64,000 nt of DNA from Vibrio zhugei (GCF_003716875.1 NZ_CP033078.1:372001-436000); one strand, 5' to 3'. Shown: positions 41,334 to 50,500, counted from the stretch's first letter. The notes: generated from the sequence alone by a model not told the origin. Translations and numbers: made by a program.

Positions 41334-42746
41334 TTATAATACGTGAACAGAGGCGGTATTCGTTGTGCCGGAAGCAACCAACGCACCAGATACCATTACG
41401 GCAATATCCCCTTTCTTGCCTAAGCCTGACTCTAGCGCCAGTTCTTTACCAAGAACGTAGAAATCATCCGTGCTCGCAATACGTTCAACCACAACGGGCG
41501 TCACACCTTTAGACAGAACAAGTTGTGCGGCGGTCTTTTTATTGGTTGTAATCGCAAGAATGTGTGCGGTTGGGAAGTATTTACGCACAGAACGAGCCGA
41601 TTTGCCTGCTTCTGTCGCCACCACAATGATTGGAGAGGCCAGTTTTTCAGCCGTATCGACGGCACCTTTACAGACCGCTTCCGTAATACGCAGACGAGGG
41701 CTATCTAAGCGAGAGCCAAGCTCTGCTTTTAACGCTTGGTCCGTACGTTGAGCAATTTGCGCCATGATGGTCACGGCTTCTACAGGGTAGTTACCTTTTG
41801 CAGTTTCACCCGATAGCATCACAGCATCGGTACCATCCATGATGGCGTTCGCCACGTCACCTGCTTCCGCACGTGTTGGGCGAGGGTTTTTGATCATTGA
41901 ATCCAGCATTTGAGTGGCTGTAATCACGACTTTACGAGCGCGGTTACATTTCTCAATCATCATTTTTTGAGCAAAAATAACTTCTTCTGCTGGGATTTCC
42001 ACACCAAGGTCACCACGAGCGACCATGATACCGTCAGACGCTTCTAAGATTTCGTCAAAGTTATCGACACCTTCTTGGTTCTCAATCTTAGAGATAATTT
42101 GGATGCTTTCGCCGCCATGTGCTTTTAGGTGTGCACGAATGTCGTGGACATCTGAAGCTTTACGGATGAATGAAGCCGCAACGAAATCGACCCCTTGCTC
42201 ACAACCAAAGATTAAATCGTTTTTATCTTTTTCAGCGAGTGCTGGCAAGCTGACGGCTACGCCTGGAAGGTTAACGCCTTTGTTTTCACCTAATGCACCG
42301 TTATTCAATACTTTACATTTTACTTCGGTATCGGTTTTGGCAATCACTTCCATTTCGAGTAGGCCATCATCGACAAGAATGGTGTTACCAACAGCAAGAT
42401 CTTGAGCAAAGCCTTTATAGGTTACCGCGACACGGTCTTTGTTACCCACGACGGTATCATCGGTGGTAAATGTGAACTCTTGACCAGAAACAAGATCCAC
42501 ATCATTGCCATTTTCTAGCTTAATAGTGCGGATTTCTGGGCCTTTTGTATCCAATAGGATAGAAAGCGGTTGACCTGTGTTTGCAACAACTTGGCGCAAG
42601 TTTTTGATACGATTGCCATGTTCTTCATAGTCACCATGAGAAAAGTTTAGACGCATCACGTTCATGCCAGCAGCAGCAAGCTCTGTGAGTTTTTCAACAT
42701 TCTCTGTTTTTGGGCCAATCGTACAAACGATTTTGGTCTTTTTCAT
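41334..42746 (-). CDS. pykF: pyruvate kinase (PykF type)
   Basis: Pyruvate kinase makes pyruvate and ATP from phosphoenolpyruvate; the PykF type is activated by fructose-1,6-bisphosphate. The 470-aa protein has [28 protein letters not shown], the signature [17 protein letters not shown] with catalytic lysine, and [13 protein letters not shown]. coli PykF is also 470 aa. It is divergent from the DeoR gene with an unusually long, AT-rich 450-bp intergenic region. Confidence 0.96.
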   Translation of the reverse strand: MKKTKIVCTIGPKTENVEKLTELAAAGMNVMRLNFSHGDYEEHGNRIKNLRQVVANTGQPLSILLDTKGPEIRTIKLENGNDVDLVSGQEFTFTTDDTVVGNKDRVAVTYKGFAQDLAVGNTILVDDGLLEMEVIAKTDTEVKCKVLNNGALGENKGVNLPGVAVSLPALAEKDKNDLIFGCEQGVDFVAASFIRKASDVHDIRAHLKAHGGESIQIISKIENQEGVDNFDEILEASDGIMVARGDLGVEIPAEEVIFAQKMMIEKCNRARKVVITATQMLDSMIKNPRPTRAEAGDVANAIMDGTDAVMLSGETAKGNYPVEAVTIMAQIAQRTDQALKAELGSRLDSPRLRITEAVCKGAVDTAEKLASPIIVVATEAGKSARSVRKYFPTAHILAITTNKKTAAQLVLSKGVTPVVVERIASTDDFYVLGKELALESGLGKKGDIAVMVSGALVASGTTNTASVHVL

Positions 42747-43198
42747 GAAGCTTATCTCCGGTATTCAATAATTTAATTAAGAAACTGCTCAACGCTAACA
42801 GTGGGGCATTAGTCTTGTTTGGCTGACATTCGTTCAGCCTTTTATGGTTTTATCCATTGATAATAAAACGCTTAATGAATAACCACTCACTATTCGCTGA
42901 AAGTCTTTCACCAAGTTTGATCAAAAAAGACCAAACCTGTATGGCAAAATGTCAGAAATTATGGTCAATCCCTAGGGTACAGCGGGAAAGTGACAAAAAT
43001 ATCACGGTTTTTTCTGTAATTTTTTTTCTTTAGGGCTGGAATTCTATCATTTTCTCTTACCAATAGCACTGTCCAAGAATTGTCTTAGGACAAGGTTTTA
43101 ACGCGAATTAATAATTTTTTGGAGCAAAATAAATGGACATGAAAGTTTCGTTTAAACTATAATAACTTTCACTTCGAAACTTATGCTGTTGATGAATG
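42747..43198. other. divergent control region between pyk and DeoR gene
   Basis: 452 bp without a credible gene. The right end holds a promoter with flanking inverted GAAAG/CTTTC-type repeats (listed separately). The middle holds T-rich tracts. Promoters for pyk must lie here but I cannot assign hexamers with confidence. Confidence 0.6.
43134..43180 (+). promoter_or_regulatory. DeoR-gene promoter with overlapping inverted-repeat operator
   Basis: TGGACA (43134-43139), an 18-bp spacer and a perfect TATAAT (43158-43163) form a promoter. Around the -10 lie inverted pairs: AAAGTT (43142) with AACTTT (43164), and GTTTCG (43145) with CGAAAC (43175). CTTTC/TTTCG-rich repeats are typical of DeoR/AgaR-family operators, so autoregulation is likely by inference. 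Confidence 0.5.
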
Positions 43199-43960
43199 AT
43201 GTCAAAACGAAATACTAAAATCCGCCGCCATGCCATTGCGACACTGGTTAATGAGCAGGGAGAAGTCAGCGTTGATAAACTAGCGGCCCAGTTTGAAACA
43301 TCAGAAGTGACTATTCGTAAAGATCTAGCCGCATTAGAAGAAAATGGATTACTGCTGCGTCGTTACGGTGGCGCGGTGGCATTACCGAAAGATATTGTGA
43401 ATGAAGAATTGAGTGAAAAAGTTTCAGTTCGAAAGTTGTCTATCGCAAAAGCGGCTGCAAAACTGATTAGAGATCATAACAGAATTGTGATCGACAGCGG
43501 TAAAACCACCGGTGCCTTGATTGAACAACTGAACACGAAACGTGGGCTAGTGGTCATGACCAACTCATTACACGTCGCCAATGCCTTAACTGAGTTAGAG
43601 AACGAGCCGACCGTTCTTATGACAGGTGGTACTTGGGATACTCGCTCTGAATCGTTTCAAGGTAATGTGGCGGAAATGGTGTTGCGTGCCTACGACTTCG
43701 ACCAGCTTTTTATTGGGTGTGATGGCATTGATTTAGCTCGGGGAACGACAACGTTTAATGAATTGTTGGGGCTGAGCAAAGTGATGGCAGAGGTGTCGCG
43801 CGAAGTGGTCGTCATGGTGGAATCGGACAAATTAGGACGAAAAATTCCCAATTTAGAACTGAGTTGGCAACAAGTCGATGTGTTAGTCACTGATCGTGAT
43901 GTGCCGAATGAAGTCATCCGTGAAATAGAATCTCATCAAGTACGAGTGATTCGTGCTTGA
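43199..43960 (+). CDS. DeoR-family transcriptional regulator next to glmS
   Basis: The 253-aa protein has a DeoR HTH at residues 5-60 (VSVDKLAAQFETSEVTIRKDLAALEENGLLLRRYGGAV) and a sugar-phosphate-sensing DeoR C-terminal domain (VIDSGKTTGALIEQL, FIGCDGIDLARGTTTFNE). It is 76 bp upstream of glmS in the same direction, so an amino-sugar phosphate is a reasonable inducer guess. A position-equivalent DeoR gene precedes glmS in V. cholerae. Confidence 0.88.
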   Translation: MSKRNTKIRRHAIATLVNEQGEVSVDKLAAQFETSEVTIRKDLAALEENGLLLRRYGGAVALPKDIVNEELSEKVSVRKLSIAKAAAKLIRDHNRIVIDSGKTTGALIEQLNTKRGLVVMTNSLHVANALTELENEPTVLMTGGTWDTRSESFQGNVAEMVLRAYDFDQLFIGCDGIDLARGTTTFNELLGLSKVMAEVSREVVVMVESDKLGRKIPNLELSWQQVDVLVTDRDVPNEVIREIESHQVRVIRA

Positions 43961-44036
43961 AAAAAGAACATTAAATCGAGTGTAGGTAAGTCATTACTCT
44001 TACCGAACAACGTCAAAATTTAGGAGTTTATTGAAC

Positions 44037-45869
44037 ATGTGTGGAATTGTGGGTGCGGTAGCACAGCGAGATGTGGCAGAAATCCTACTTGAAGGTCTGC
44101 GTCGTTTAGAATATCGCGGGTATGACTCATCGGGTGTGGCGATCATTGATAACGACCATAATATGAAGCGTGTGCGCCGTTTGGGTAAAGTACAAGAACT
44201 GGCTGATGCACTAGAAATTGAGCAAGTGCAAGGTGGTACCGGGATCGCTCACACACGCTGGGCAACCCATGGCGAGCCTTCAGAAATTAACGCCCATCCA
44301 CATGTGTCAGAAGACATCGCGATTGTGCATAACGGTATCATCGAAAACCATCATGTTTTGCGTGAGTTACTGCGTGAACGCGGTTACACCTTTACGTCGC
44401 AAACCGATACCGAAGTCATTGCGCACCTGGTTAACTGGGAGCGCCGCAGCACCGACACACTGTTGCAAGCGGTTCAAAATACCGTGAAGCAATTAGACGG
44501 TGCCTATGGGGCGGTGGTTGTGGATCGTAATGAACCGGAACGTTTAATCGTTGCTCGCTCAGGCAGCCCAATTGTGATTGGCCTAGGGGTGGGGGAAAAC
44601 TTCTTGGCTTCTGATCAACTGGCACTGCTTAATGTGACGCGTCGTTTTATTTACTTAGAAGAAGGCGACGTAGCGGAAGTCACGCGCCGCGAAGTGAATG
44701 TGTTTGCCGACAATGGCGAGCCAGTGACACGCAGTGTCGTGGAATCGAATGCTGAGCACGATGCTGGTGATAAAGGGGCGTTTCGTCACTTCATGCAAAA
44801 AGAAGTCTACGAACAGCCAACAGCCATTAAAAATACCATTGAAGGCCGTGTGACGCACGATTCCGTGATTACGGATAGCATTGGTGTGCACGCCTCTGAA
44901 ATACTAGAAAAAGTCGAGCACATTCAATTAGTGGCGTGTGGCACATCCTACAATGCCGCAATGGTGTCTCGCTATTGGTTTGAAGCCATTGCAGGCGTGA
45001 GCTGTAGTGTTGAAATTGCTTCAGAGTTCCGTTACCGCCAATTTGTCACCCGTCCGAATAGTTTGCTAGTGACGTTATCTCAATCTGGTGAAACAGCGGA
45101 TACGTTAGCGGCGCTGCGTCTTGCGAAAGAAAAGGGTTACATGTCTGCGATGACCATTTGTAATGTCGCCGGTTCCTCATTGGTTCGTGAATCAGACATC
45201 GCCTTCATGACACGTGCAGGGACCGAGATCGGTGTGGCGTCTACGAAAGCATTTACGACGCAACTGGCGGCACTACTCATGATGGTGGTCGCGGTCGGTA
45301 AACAGAAAGGCACGGTTGATCAAGCGAAAGAAAAAGAAATTGTACAAGCGTTACACGCCTTGCCTGCCCAAATTGAAGCGGCACTTAAAACGGAAAAAGA
45401 AATCGAAGCGCTCGCTGAAGATTTTGCCGATAAGCACCACACACTATTTTTAGGTCGTGGTGAGTTTTACCCTATCGCGGTAGAAGCCTCACTCAAACTT
45501 AAAGAGATTTCTTACATTCACGCAGAAGCGTATGCCGCTGGTGAACTCAAGCATGGCCCGTTAGCCTTGATTGATGCCGATATGCCAGTTGTGGTTGTCG
45601 CGCCCAACAACGAACTGCTTGAAAAGCTGAAATCGAACATTGAAGAAGTGCGCGCTCGTGGCGGCTTATTGTATGTGTTCGCCGATGAAAACGCAGGATT
45701 TGTCAGTGATGAAACCATGACGGTCATTAAGATGCCACATGTTAATGAAATCACGGCTCCGATTTTCTTCACCATCCCAATGCAGTTATTGTCTTACTAT
45801 GTGGCGTTGATTAAAGGCACCGACGTCGACCAGCCTCGTAACTTAGCGAAAGCGGTGACGGTAGAGTAA
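44037..45869 (+). CDS. glmS: glutamine-fructose-6-phosphate aminotransferase GlmS
   Basis: GlmS makes glucosamine-6-phosphate from fructose-6-phosphate and glutamine, the entry to cell-wall amino sugars. The 610-aa protein begins MCGIVGAV, cysteine 2 being the glutaminase nucleophile after Met removal. It has [21 protein letters not shown] and two SIS domains ([36 protein letters not shown]), ending LAKAVTVE. The start at 44037 has TAGGAG 10 bp upstream; an in-frame TTG before it would displace Cys2 and is rejected. Its 3' end is the attTn7 target used by the adjoining transposon. Confidence 0.98.
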   Translation: MCGIVGAVAQRDVAEILLEGLRRLEYRGYDSSGVAIIDNDHNMKRVRRLGKVQELADALEIEQVQGGTGIAHTRWATHGEPSEINAHPHVSEDIAIVHNGIIENHHVLRELLRERGYTFTSQTDTEVIAHLVNWERRSTDTLLQAVQNTVKQLDGAYGAVVVDRNEPERLIVARSGSPIVIGLGVGENFLASDQLALLNVTRRFIYLEEGDVAEVTRREVNVFADNGEPVTRSVVESNAEHDAGDKGAFRHFMQKEVYEQPTAIKNTIEGRVTHDSVITDSIGVHASEILEKVEHIQLVACGTSYNAAMVSRYWFEAIAGVSCSVEIASEFRYRQFVTRPNSLLVTLSQSGETADTLAALRLAKEKGYMSAMTICNVAGSSLVRESDIAFMTRAGTEIGVASTKAFTTQLAALLMMVVAVGKQKGTVDQAKEKEIVQALHALPAQIEAALKTEKEIEALAEDFADKHHTLFLGRGEFYPIAVEASLKLKEISYIHAEAYAAGELKHGPLALIDADMPVVVVAPNNELLEKLKSNIEEVRARGGLLYVFADENAGFVSDETMTVIKMPHVNEITAPIFFTIPMQLLSYYVALIKGTDVDQPRNLAKAVTVE

Positions 45870-45894
45870 GTAGAGAGAGTCATTTAATCTCATA
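45830..45894 (+). other. attTn7 target region (glmS 3' end plus 25 bp)
   Basis: In Tn7, TnsD binds the end of the glmS coding sequence and insertion occurs about 25 bp past the stop. Here the transposon tip starts at 45895, 26 bp after the last base of the stop codon. The predicted 5-bp target duplication is TCATA (45890-45894); its second copy would be beyond the left end, outside this window. Confidence 0.8.
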
Positions 45895-45952
45895 TGTGAG
45901 AGTAGAATAAAGTTCCATACTAAGTAATAAAGATTCATACTGAGTATTAAAG
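45895..45952 (+). repeat. Tn7-like right end with tandem TnsB-type sites
   Basis: The tip TGTGAGAGTAGAATAAAG aligns base for base in length with Tn7R as I remember it (TGTGGGCGGACAATAAAG). Sites: R1 AATAAAGTTCCATACTAAG (45906-45924), R2 AATAAAGATTCATACTGAG (45926-45944) and the first half of R3 ATTAAAG (45946-45952), all at 20-bp spacing. R3 continues at 47044 as TATCATACT after the IS30 insertion. Such overlapping sites are bound by TnsB in Tn7R. Confidence 0.85.
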
Positions 45953-47041
45953 CCCGAATTCAACTGCGAAGTGCGACACTCTCCAATATCAAGAAGCTAA
46001 AGCCATCTCCTCAAATATAATCGCTGCCTGCTTGAAGCCTAAACACTTTCTCGGACGGTAATTTATCCGCGATAAAGCGAACTCTATATCGATGTCCGTC
46101 ACTGTCGTTAGATCGGTTCCTTTCTTCACATATTGCCTTAAAAGACCGTTCGCATTCTCATTAGCACCACGCTCCCAAGAACTGTACGGATGAGCAAAGT
46201 ACACATCAGCCTTTAATTCTTTTGCGATGGTTTCATGACCTGCAAACTCTCGCCCGTTATCTGCCGTAATGGTATGGACATGTTTCTTATAGGGCTTCAG
46301 TAGCTCTATTGTCGCTTTGGTGACATCATCCGCTGACTTAGATGGCACTTTCTTTACCACGTAAAATCGAGTCTTACGCTCTAAAATAGTCACCATTGCA
46401 CCTGTACCATGCTTACCTAGCACAGTGTCGATTTCCCAGTCACCAAACCGCTCCTTACTGTCAACGATGCTTGGTCTATCATCAATCGAAACGGCATTTT
46501 TTATCGCTGGAGCTTTCTCTTGTTTACCTCGGCGATACCGCTTATGACCTTGTCTCAAGTGACGATATAACTTACCGCCCAAGCGTTTATCTTGAGCAAC
46601 AAAGCGATAGATCCACTCATGACTGACAGATGCACCAATTTTCGTTAATACATTAGAAATCTGCTCTGGACTCCAATCTGTTTCTAAAAGAAGGCGGATA
46701 AAATCGACACGTTCCTTTGGTATTCGGTATTTACGTGCTGTTTTGCGCTTTTTGGTAGACGACATCTGGGCTTCGTTAGGGCAATAATGCTCTCCCTTCC
46801 GACCGCGTTTAAGCTCACGGTATACCGTCGAGCGGTGGCACTGAACTGTTTTAGCTATTTCAGGAACCGAAATTCCCCGTTCCAAAAGAGCAGAAATCTG
46901 GTATCTTCTGCCTTCGGTCAACTGTTGATAATTCATGGTAGTACTGCTTGTTTCTTTGGCGAGAAGAGCGTACCACTTTCAGCAGTTGGCTTCCTCTTCT
47001 ACATATTTCCATGAATGTCGCACTTATTATCTGAAATCGGG
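45953..47041 (-). mobile_element. IS30-family insertion sequence (1089 bp)
   Basis: Imperfect 26-bp inverted repeats (left CCCGAATTCAACTGCGAAG..., 45953-45978; right at 47016-47041) match at about 20 of 26 positions and both end in CCCGA outward and GTGCGACA inward. The flanks share AG (45951-45952 and 47042-47043), a probable 2-bp target duplication. One ORF fills the element. Removing it rebuilds a third TnsB-type site in register. Confidence 0.88.
45989..46936 (-). CDS. IS30-family transposase
   Basis: The 315-aa protein has an N-terminal HTH (EIAKTVQCHRSTVYRELKRGR) and a DDE domain with WEIDTVLG, TADNGREFAGH and the glutamate-containing WERGANENANGLLRQY, the IS30 signature. It ends with NYRPRKCLGF, also typical. 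It appears intact and fills the IS, reading toward glmS. Confidence 0.95.
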   Translation of the reverse strand: MNYQQLTEGRRYQISALLERGISVPEIAKTVQCHRSTVYRELKRGRKGEHYCPNEAQMSSTKKRKTARKYRIPKERVDFIRLLLETDWSPEQISNVLTKIGASVSHEWIYRFVAQDKRLGGKLYRHLRQGHKRYRRGKQEKAPAIKNAVSIDDRPSIVDSKERFGDWEIDTVLGKHGTGAMVTILERKTRFYVVKKVPSKSADDVTKATIELLKPYKKHVHTITADNGREFAGHETIAKELKADVYFAHPYSSWERGANENANGLLRQYVKKGTDLTTVTDIDIEFALSRINYRPRKCLGFKQAAIIFEEMALAS

Positions 47042-47090
47042 AGTATCATACTAAAATGGCTGAGATGGTAGTTTAACTGCTGCCATTTTT
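47042..47090 (+). repeat. continuation of the right end after IS30: second half of R3 and inverted repeat
   Basis: TATCATACT (47044-47052) completes TnsB-type site R3. It is followed by AAAATGGC (47053-47060) and its exact inverse GCCATTTT (47082-47089), a hairpin with 21-nt loop that could block transcription into or out of the element. The loop includes GGTAGTTTAACTG, possibly a degenerate fourth site. Confidence 0.6.
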
Positions 47091-47210
47091 AAATCAAAAA
47101 TGCCCCGAAGTGTTTTAAGAAGTATGTTTTGCTTGATAAGCTTTGGTTGTGATTTCAGACTCTAACGTTAATTTGCTAGACTAAGTAAGAGAGTACATAA
47201 AGGTGGACGA

Positions 47211-47240
47211 ATGGACTACTTTGCGGAGGACCCCTTCTAG
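47211..47240 (+). CDS. possible 9-codon upstream ORF
   Basis: AGGTGGACGA is followed by ATG and nine codons encoding MDYFAEDPF then TAG, 22 bp ahead of the next gene. The good ribosome site suggests it is translated; it could be a leader peptide or a coincidental frame. Confidence 0.25.
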   Translation: MDYFAEDPF

Positions 47241-47262
47241 GTAATGTAAACCTGGAGGGTAA

Positions 47263-47550
47263 ATGAAAAAACTAAAGCAACAGTACCGAAGCCATATAAA
47301 GGCTGATGGGCGTTTTCTATGGGATGTGTATCCTTGTGTTCGTAGTGGAATTCATAAGCACTTTTCAACTAAGCAGGAAAAGAGTTATTTTTTCCTTCAT
47401 GAAATTGAGTATCGTGAGTATCCAATCAAACTGCGAGCGGCTAGAGGGAAATCACTGGCTAATCCTTGGGACGACTATCCTGCATACGTATATGACGTTG
47501 CTAAGTGCTGGAAGCATAATTCGAAAAGACGTCACCAGTACTACAAATAA
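47263..47550 (+). CDS. small basic protein of unknown function, 95 aa
   Basis: The protein MKKLKQQYRSHIKADGRFLW... is strongly basic and aromatic, with WDVYPCVRSGIHKH, YFFLHEIEYREYPIKLRAARG and a C-terminal KCWKHNSKRRHQYYK tail. No signal peptide or transmembrane segment is seen. A GGAGGG ribosome site and a following intrinsic terminator argue it is a real monocistronic gene. I do not recognise a family. The charge suggests nucleic-acid contact, but that is speculation. It is the first cargo gene inside the right end. Confidence 0.7.
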   Translation: MKKLKQQYRSHIKADGRFLWDVYPCVRSGIHKHFSTKQEKSYFFLHEIEYREYPIKLRAARGKSLANPWDDYPAYVYDVAKCWKHNSKRRHQYYK

Positions 47551-47558
47551 ATATTATT

Positions 47559-47585
47559 GAGCCTCGCGAATGCGAGGCTTATTTC
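47559..47585 (+). terminator. intrinsic terminator of the 95-aa gene
   Basis: AGCCTCGC / GCGAGGCT stem with loop GAAT followed by TATTTCT. Confidence 0.8.
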
Positions 47586-47646
47586 TATCCATCTACATGT
47601 TTGCTTCCGACTAGCATGTAATGTCCCAAAGCGTCTTTCACTGTTA

Positions 47647-47677
47647 TTACGCAGCTTGCGAAACGCAAGTTGCGTAA
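47647..47677. repeat. 14-bp near-perfect hairpin
   Basis: TTACGCAGCTTGCG (47647-47660) pairs with CGCAAGTTGCGTAA (47664-47677) across a 3-nt loop AAA with one G-T pair. There is no T-run, so it is not an ordinary terminator. It may be a REP-like or recombination relic. Confidence 0.6.
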
Positions 47678-48038
47678 TGAACTCAAAACTGCCCCAAAAT
47701 CATCTAGCACTAGATTCTTGGCTTCTTTCATGTGTCCGTTTTTGACCTATTTTTCCTAATCCCACAGAGAATTTTTAGAGCAACAGCTCTAACGTATCCC
47801 CCTGTGTCCATCAGTGAGTCAGAAGATTATCTACTGAGTGATCTTTTGCCTTAGATAGTGTCACGTCAGTTAACGAACATTAAAATAGTTTCCCTCCATC
47901 TATCTAATAATCAATGTCTCCAATAGAATTTTTGTCCCAATAGTATCTTTACGTGTCCTTTAAGCCACTTATGCTTATACCATTTATTACATAAAATAAC
48001 TCCATTGAAGCAACATTAAACTAATATGGAGCACCATT

Positions 48039-48815
48039 ATGAAAATTACACAAATCCGCAATGCGACACAAATTATCGACTATGCAGGGAAAAAATTCCT
48101 CATTGATCCGATGTTAGCGCCAAAGGGGACTTACCCAGGTTTTGAAGGCACGGCTAATTATCATATAAATTATCCTACCGTAGAGTTACCACAATCGATT
48201 GAAAGTATTATTAACGTCGATGCAGTTCTATTGACTCATACACATGGAGATCATTGGGATGAAGTTGCTGCTAAGGTTATTCCTAAAGATAAGTTGATTT
48301 TTGTACAAGACCAAAGTGATGAAGAATTTGTTCGTAAGCAAGGCTTTACCAATGTACAAATCTTTTCTGAAGAAACGGATTATCATGGTATTTCTTTAAT
48401 ACCAACGGCTTGCCAACACGGCTCTGATGCGTTGTTTCAAAATGAGCAGATGGCAGAAATGCTAGGTGAAGTGAACGGAGTTATCTTCTCACATGCCGAT
48501 GAAGAAAAGTTGTATGTAGCAGGCGATACCATTTGGACTAAAGATGTTGAAGATACCATGGAAAAAGAGCAACCTGGAGTTGTTATTCTCAATACCGGTT
48601 GGGCGCATGTTCTTGGATTTGGCCCAATTATTATGGGTAAAGAAGACGTATTAAAAACACACCAAGTATTGCCTGAAGCTAAAATTGTCGCGACACATAT
48701 GGGCGCCGTTAATCATGCATTGGTTACCGCTGAAGAGATGCGTGTTTATGTAGCTGCAAATATGCTCGGTGACTTTGTTCTTGTTCCTGAAGATGGCGAA
48801 ATGGTATCACTTTAA
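48039..48815 (+). CDS. metallo-beta-lactamase-fold hydrolase (UlaG-like)
   Basis: The 258-aa protein has the MBL zinc motif LLTHTHGDHWDE, a lone downstream histidine in ACQHG, AGDTIW and a C-terminal ATHMGAVNHA histidine, all in order for the UlaG/RomA-like branch. No signal peptide, so cytoplasmic. The substrate is unknown. It heads a same-strand group with an NTF2-like protein (21 bp on) and a GlxA-type regulator, suggesting a small-molecule degradation or detoxification cassette. Good GGAG ribosome site. Confidence 0.88.
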   Translation: MKITQIRNATQIIDYAGKKFLIDPMLAPKGTYPGFEGTANYHINYPTVELPQSIESIINVDAVLLTHTHGDHWDEVAAKVIPKDKLIFVQDQSDEEFVRKQGFTNVQIFSEETDYHGISLIPTACQHGSDALFQNEQMAEMLGEVNGVIFSHADEEKLYVAGDTIWTKDVEDTMEKEQPGVVILNTGWAHVLGFGPIIMGKEDVLKTHQVLPEAKIVATHMGAVNHALVTAEEMRVYVAANMLGDFVLVPEDGEMVSL

Positions 48816-48836
48816 TTTTCTAGGCGGATTTAGATA

Positions 48837-49238
48837 ATGAATATTGAAACAACTCAAGAGTTAGTAAAGTCTTTCTATCAGGCTATTGAAGATAATGATT
48901 ACGATGCTGTAGCTGCAATGTGTCATAAGGAATTCCGGTTCTATTCTCAAGTCGATACACCATTAGACGTTAATGGTTTTCTCGCTCAAGAGAAAGGTAA
49001 TATGGATGGCTTTCCAGGTTTTACTTTTCGCATTCATGACATCTTCGCTCATGATGATAAAGTCGCTTGTTATATGATATTTGAAGGCGTTCAATCAGCG
49101 CAGATGCATGATGTACTACCAACCAATAAAAAAGTCCGTTTTTCTTTAATGATGCTGTTAACTATTAAAGATAATAAAATCATCGAAAAACGTGCCCATT
49201 TCAATATGGCTGATATGATGAAGCAATTGCAAAGCTAG
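48837..49238 (+). CDS. NTF2-like / SnoaL-type protein
   Basis: The 133-aa protein has the cone-shaped NTF2-like pattern: N-terminal helix (VKSFYQAIEDNDYDAVAAMCHKEFRFYS), central HDIFAHDDKVACYMIFEG strands and a final LMMLLTIKDNKIIEKRAHFNMADMMKQL. Members are ketosteroid-isomerase-like enzymes or ligand binders; no specific reaction can be assigned. It follows the MBL gene by 21 bp and was probably cotranscribed with it. Confidence 0.85.
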   Translation: MNIETTQELVKSFYQAIEDNDYDAVAAMCHKEFRFYSQVDTPLDVNGFLAQEKGNMDGFPGFTFRIHDIFAHDDKVACYMIFEGVQSAQMHDVLPTNKKVRFSLMMLLTIKDNKIIEKRAHFNMADMMKQLQS

Positions 49239-49302
49239 GGTTATTGATGCGTAAACAGAGTAAGACGCAGTGTTTTGCTCTGTTTTATTATGGAGACTTT
49301 GT

Positions 49303-50265
49303 ATGTCTATTATTACCAACCACTCTCCGCCATCGGTGGCTGTTGTGGTCTTTAATCGATTCAGCCCATTTCATTTATCTGTGCCAACTCTTGTCTTTGG
49401 TCACGATACCCTCGGAGAAACATTTTTCGACATTAAATTTGTCGCAGGAGAAGAGGGGCATATCTTATCGGATATGGGCATGGAGATTCATACAGATGCC
49501 CAATTAGATGCTTTGGAGCATTGCGATGTTATTCTCGTACCTTATTGGCGAACCATTGATGCAAGGCCTAATGACAACTTGGTCGATGCGCTTCGTCGAG
49601 CTCATGCCCGAGGTGCATTGGTTGTCGGTTTATGTCTTGGCGGATATGTGCTTGCTTACGCAGGATTATTAGCAGGTAAAAGGGCATCGACGCATTGGGA
49701 ATTAGAGCAAGATTTTAGTCAACGTTTTCCTGAAGTTACTCTTGATATTAATGCGTTGTATGTTGAAGATAAAGGCGTGATCACTTCCGCGGGTACTGCT
49801 GCTGGAATCGATTGTTGCCTTTATATTTTCCGTAAATATTACGGTAGCTCAGTGGTAAATCGTTTGGCTCGAAGAATGGTAGTATCACCTTATCGTGATG
49901 GTGGTCAGGCTCAATTTATTGACCAACCAATACCGGTAACTACATCAGATTCTCGTATCAATATGCTAATGGATAAAATCAGGCATGATATTAATCAAAA
50001 ATATACGTTAGATGAGTTAGCCGATTCGGTAATGATGACCCGCCGTACTTTTACAAGAAAGTTTAATAAGGCCACGGGAATGTCATTTGGAGAGTGGTTG
50101 ACAACAGAGCGACTAAACTTGGCGCAAGATCTACTTGAATCTACAGACTTGTCGATTGATCAAATTGTCGCAAAAACGGGGTTTAGCTCAGTTCTAATTT
50201 TTAGAGATAAATTTAAAGAACGTTACGAAGTGACACCAAATCGATGGCGAAAAACTTTTCATTGA
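49303..50265 (+). CDS. GlxA-family AraC-type transcriptional regulator
   Basis: The 320-aa protein has an N-terminal DJ-1/PfpI-like domain (residues 1-190, with the nucleophile-elbow-like VVGLCLGGYVLAYAGLLAG and THWELEQDF) and a C-terminal AraC domain with two HTHs (LDELADSVMMTRRTFTRKFNKATG; SIDQIVAKTGFSSVLIFRDKFKERYEVTPNRWR). The ATG at 49303 has GGAGA 8 bp upstream; an earlier in-frame ATG at 49270 is less likely. It probably controls the MBL/NTF2 pair upstream. Confidence 0.9.
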   Translation: MSIITNHSPPSVAVVVFNRFSPFHLSVPTLVFGHDTLGETFFDIKFVAGEEGHILSDMGMEIHTDAQLDALEHCDVILVPYWRTIDARPNDNLVDALRRAHARGALVVGLCLGGYVLAYAGLLAGKRASTHWELEQDFSQRFPEVTLDINALYVEDKGVITSAGTAAGIDCCLYIFRKYYGSSVVNRLARRMVVSPYRDGGQAQFIDQPIPVTTSDSRINMLMDKIRHDINQKYTLDELADSVMMTRRTFTRKFNKATGMSFGEWLTTERLNLAQDLLESTDLSIDQIVAKTGFSSVLIFRDKFKERYEVTPNRWRKTFH

Positions 50266-50500
50266 TGATATTTGATTGTGTAGTGAATAAGGGAATTGGG
50301 CCAGTCACATGTAGGCTGGTCATATGGTTGTAATACTAGAAGTAATTCGAAGAGTATAAATGCCGCTATGGTTTGAAACTCATTTCTGTATTGAATAGCC
50401 GCATAAAGCTATTTAGGGTTGTATTTATGTAGAAGGGAGTAGAGCCCTTGAAAAGCTTAAATTATCACAACACTATTAATCACGTTTACTGATTCAAACT
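50266..50500. other. non-coding stretch before the IS66 insertion
   Basis: About 235 bp after the GlxA regulator without a credible gene. Apart from the promoter at its right end (listed separately) I see nothing in it. Confidence 0.6.

Larger units (their letters stand above)
47551..48038. other. 488-bp cargo spacer with two hairpins
   Basis: No credible gene. It holds the terminator at 47559-47585, a 14-bp hairpin at 47647-47677 and the upstream region of the metallo-hydrolase gene, with GGAG 8 bp before its ATG. The rest shows nothing I can name. Confidence 0.6.

Noticed and set aside
47647..47677. An integron attC / Vibrio repeat site
   Set aside because: The hairpin lacks the conserved core sites and extrahelical bases of attC, and no integron integrase or cassette array is near.
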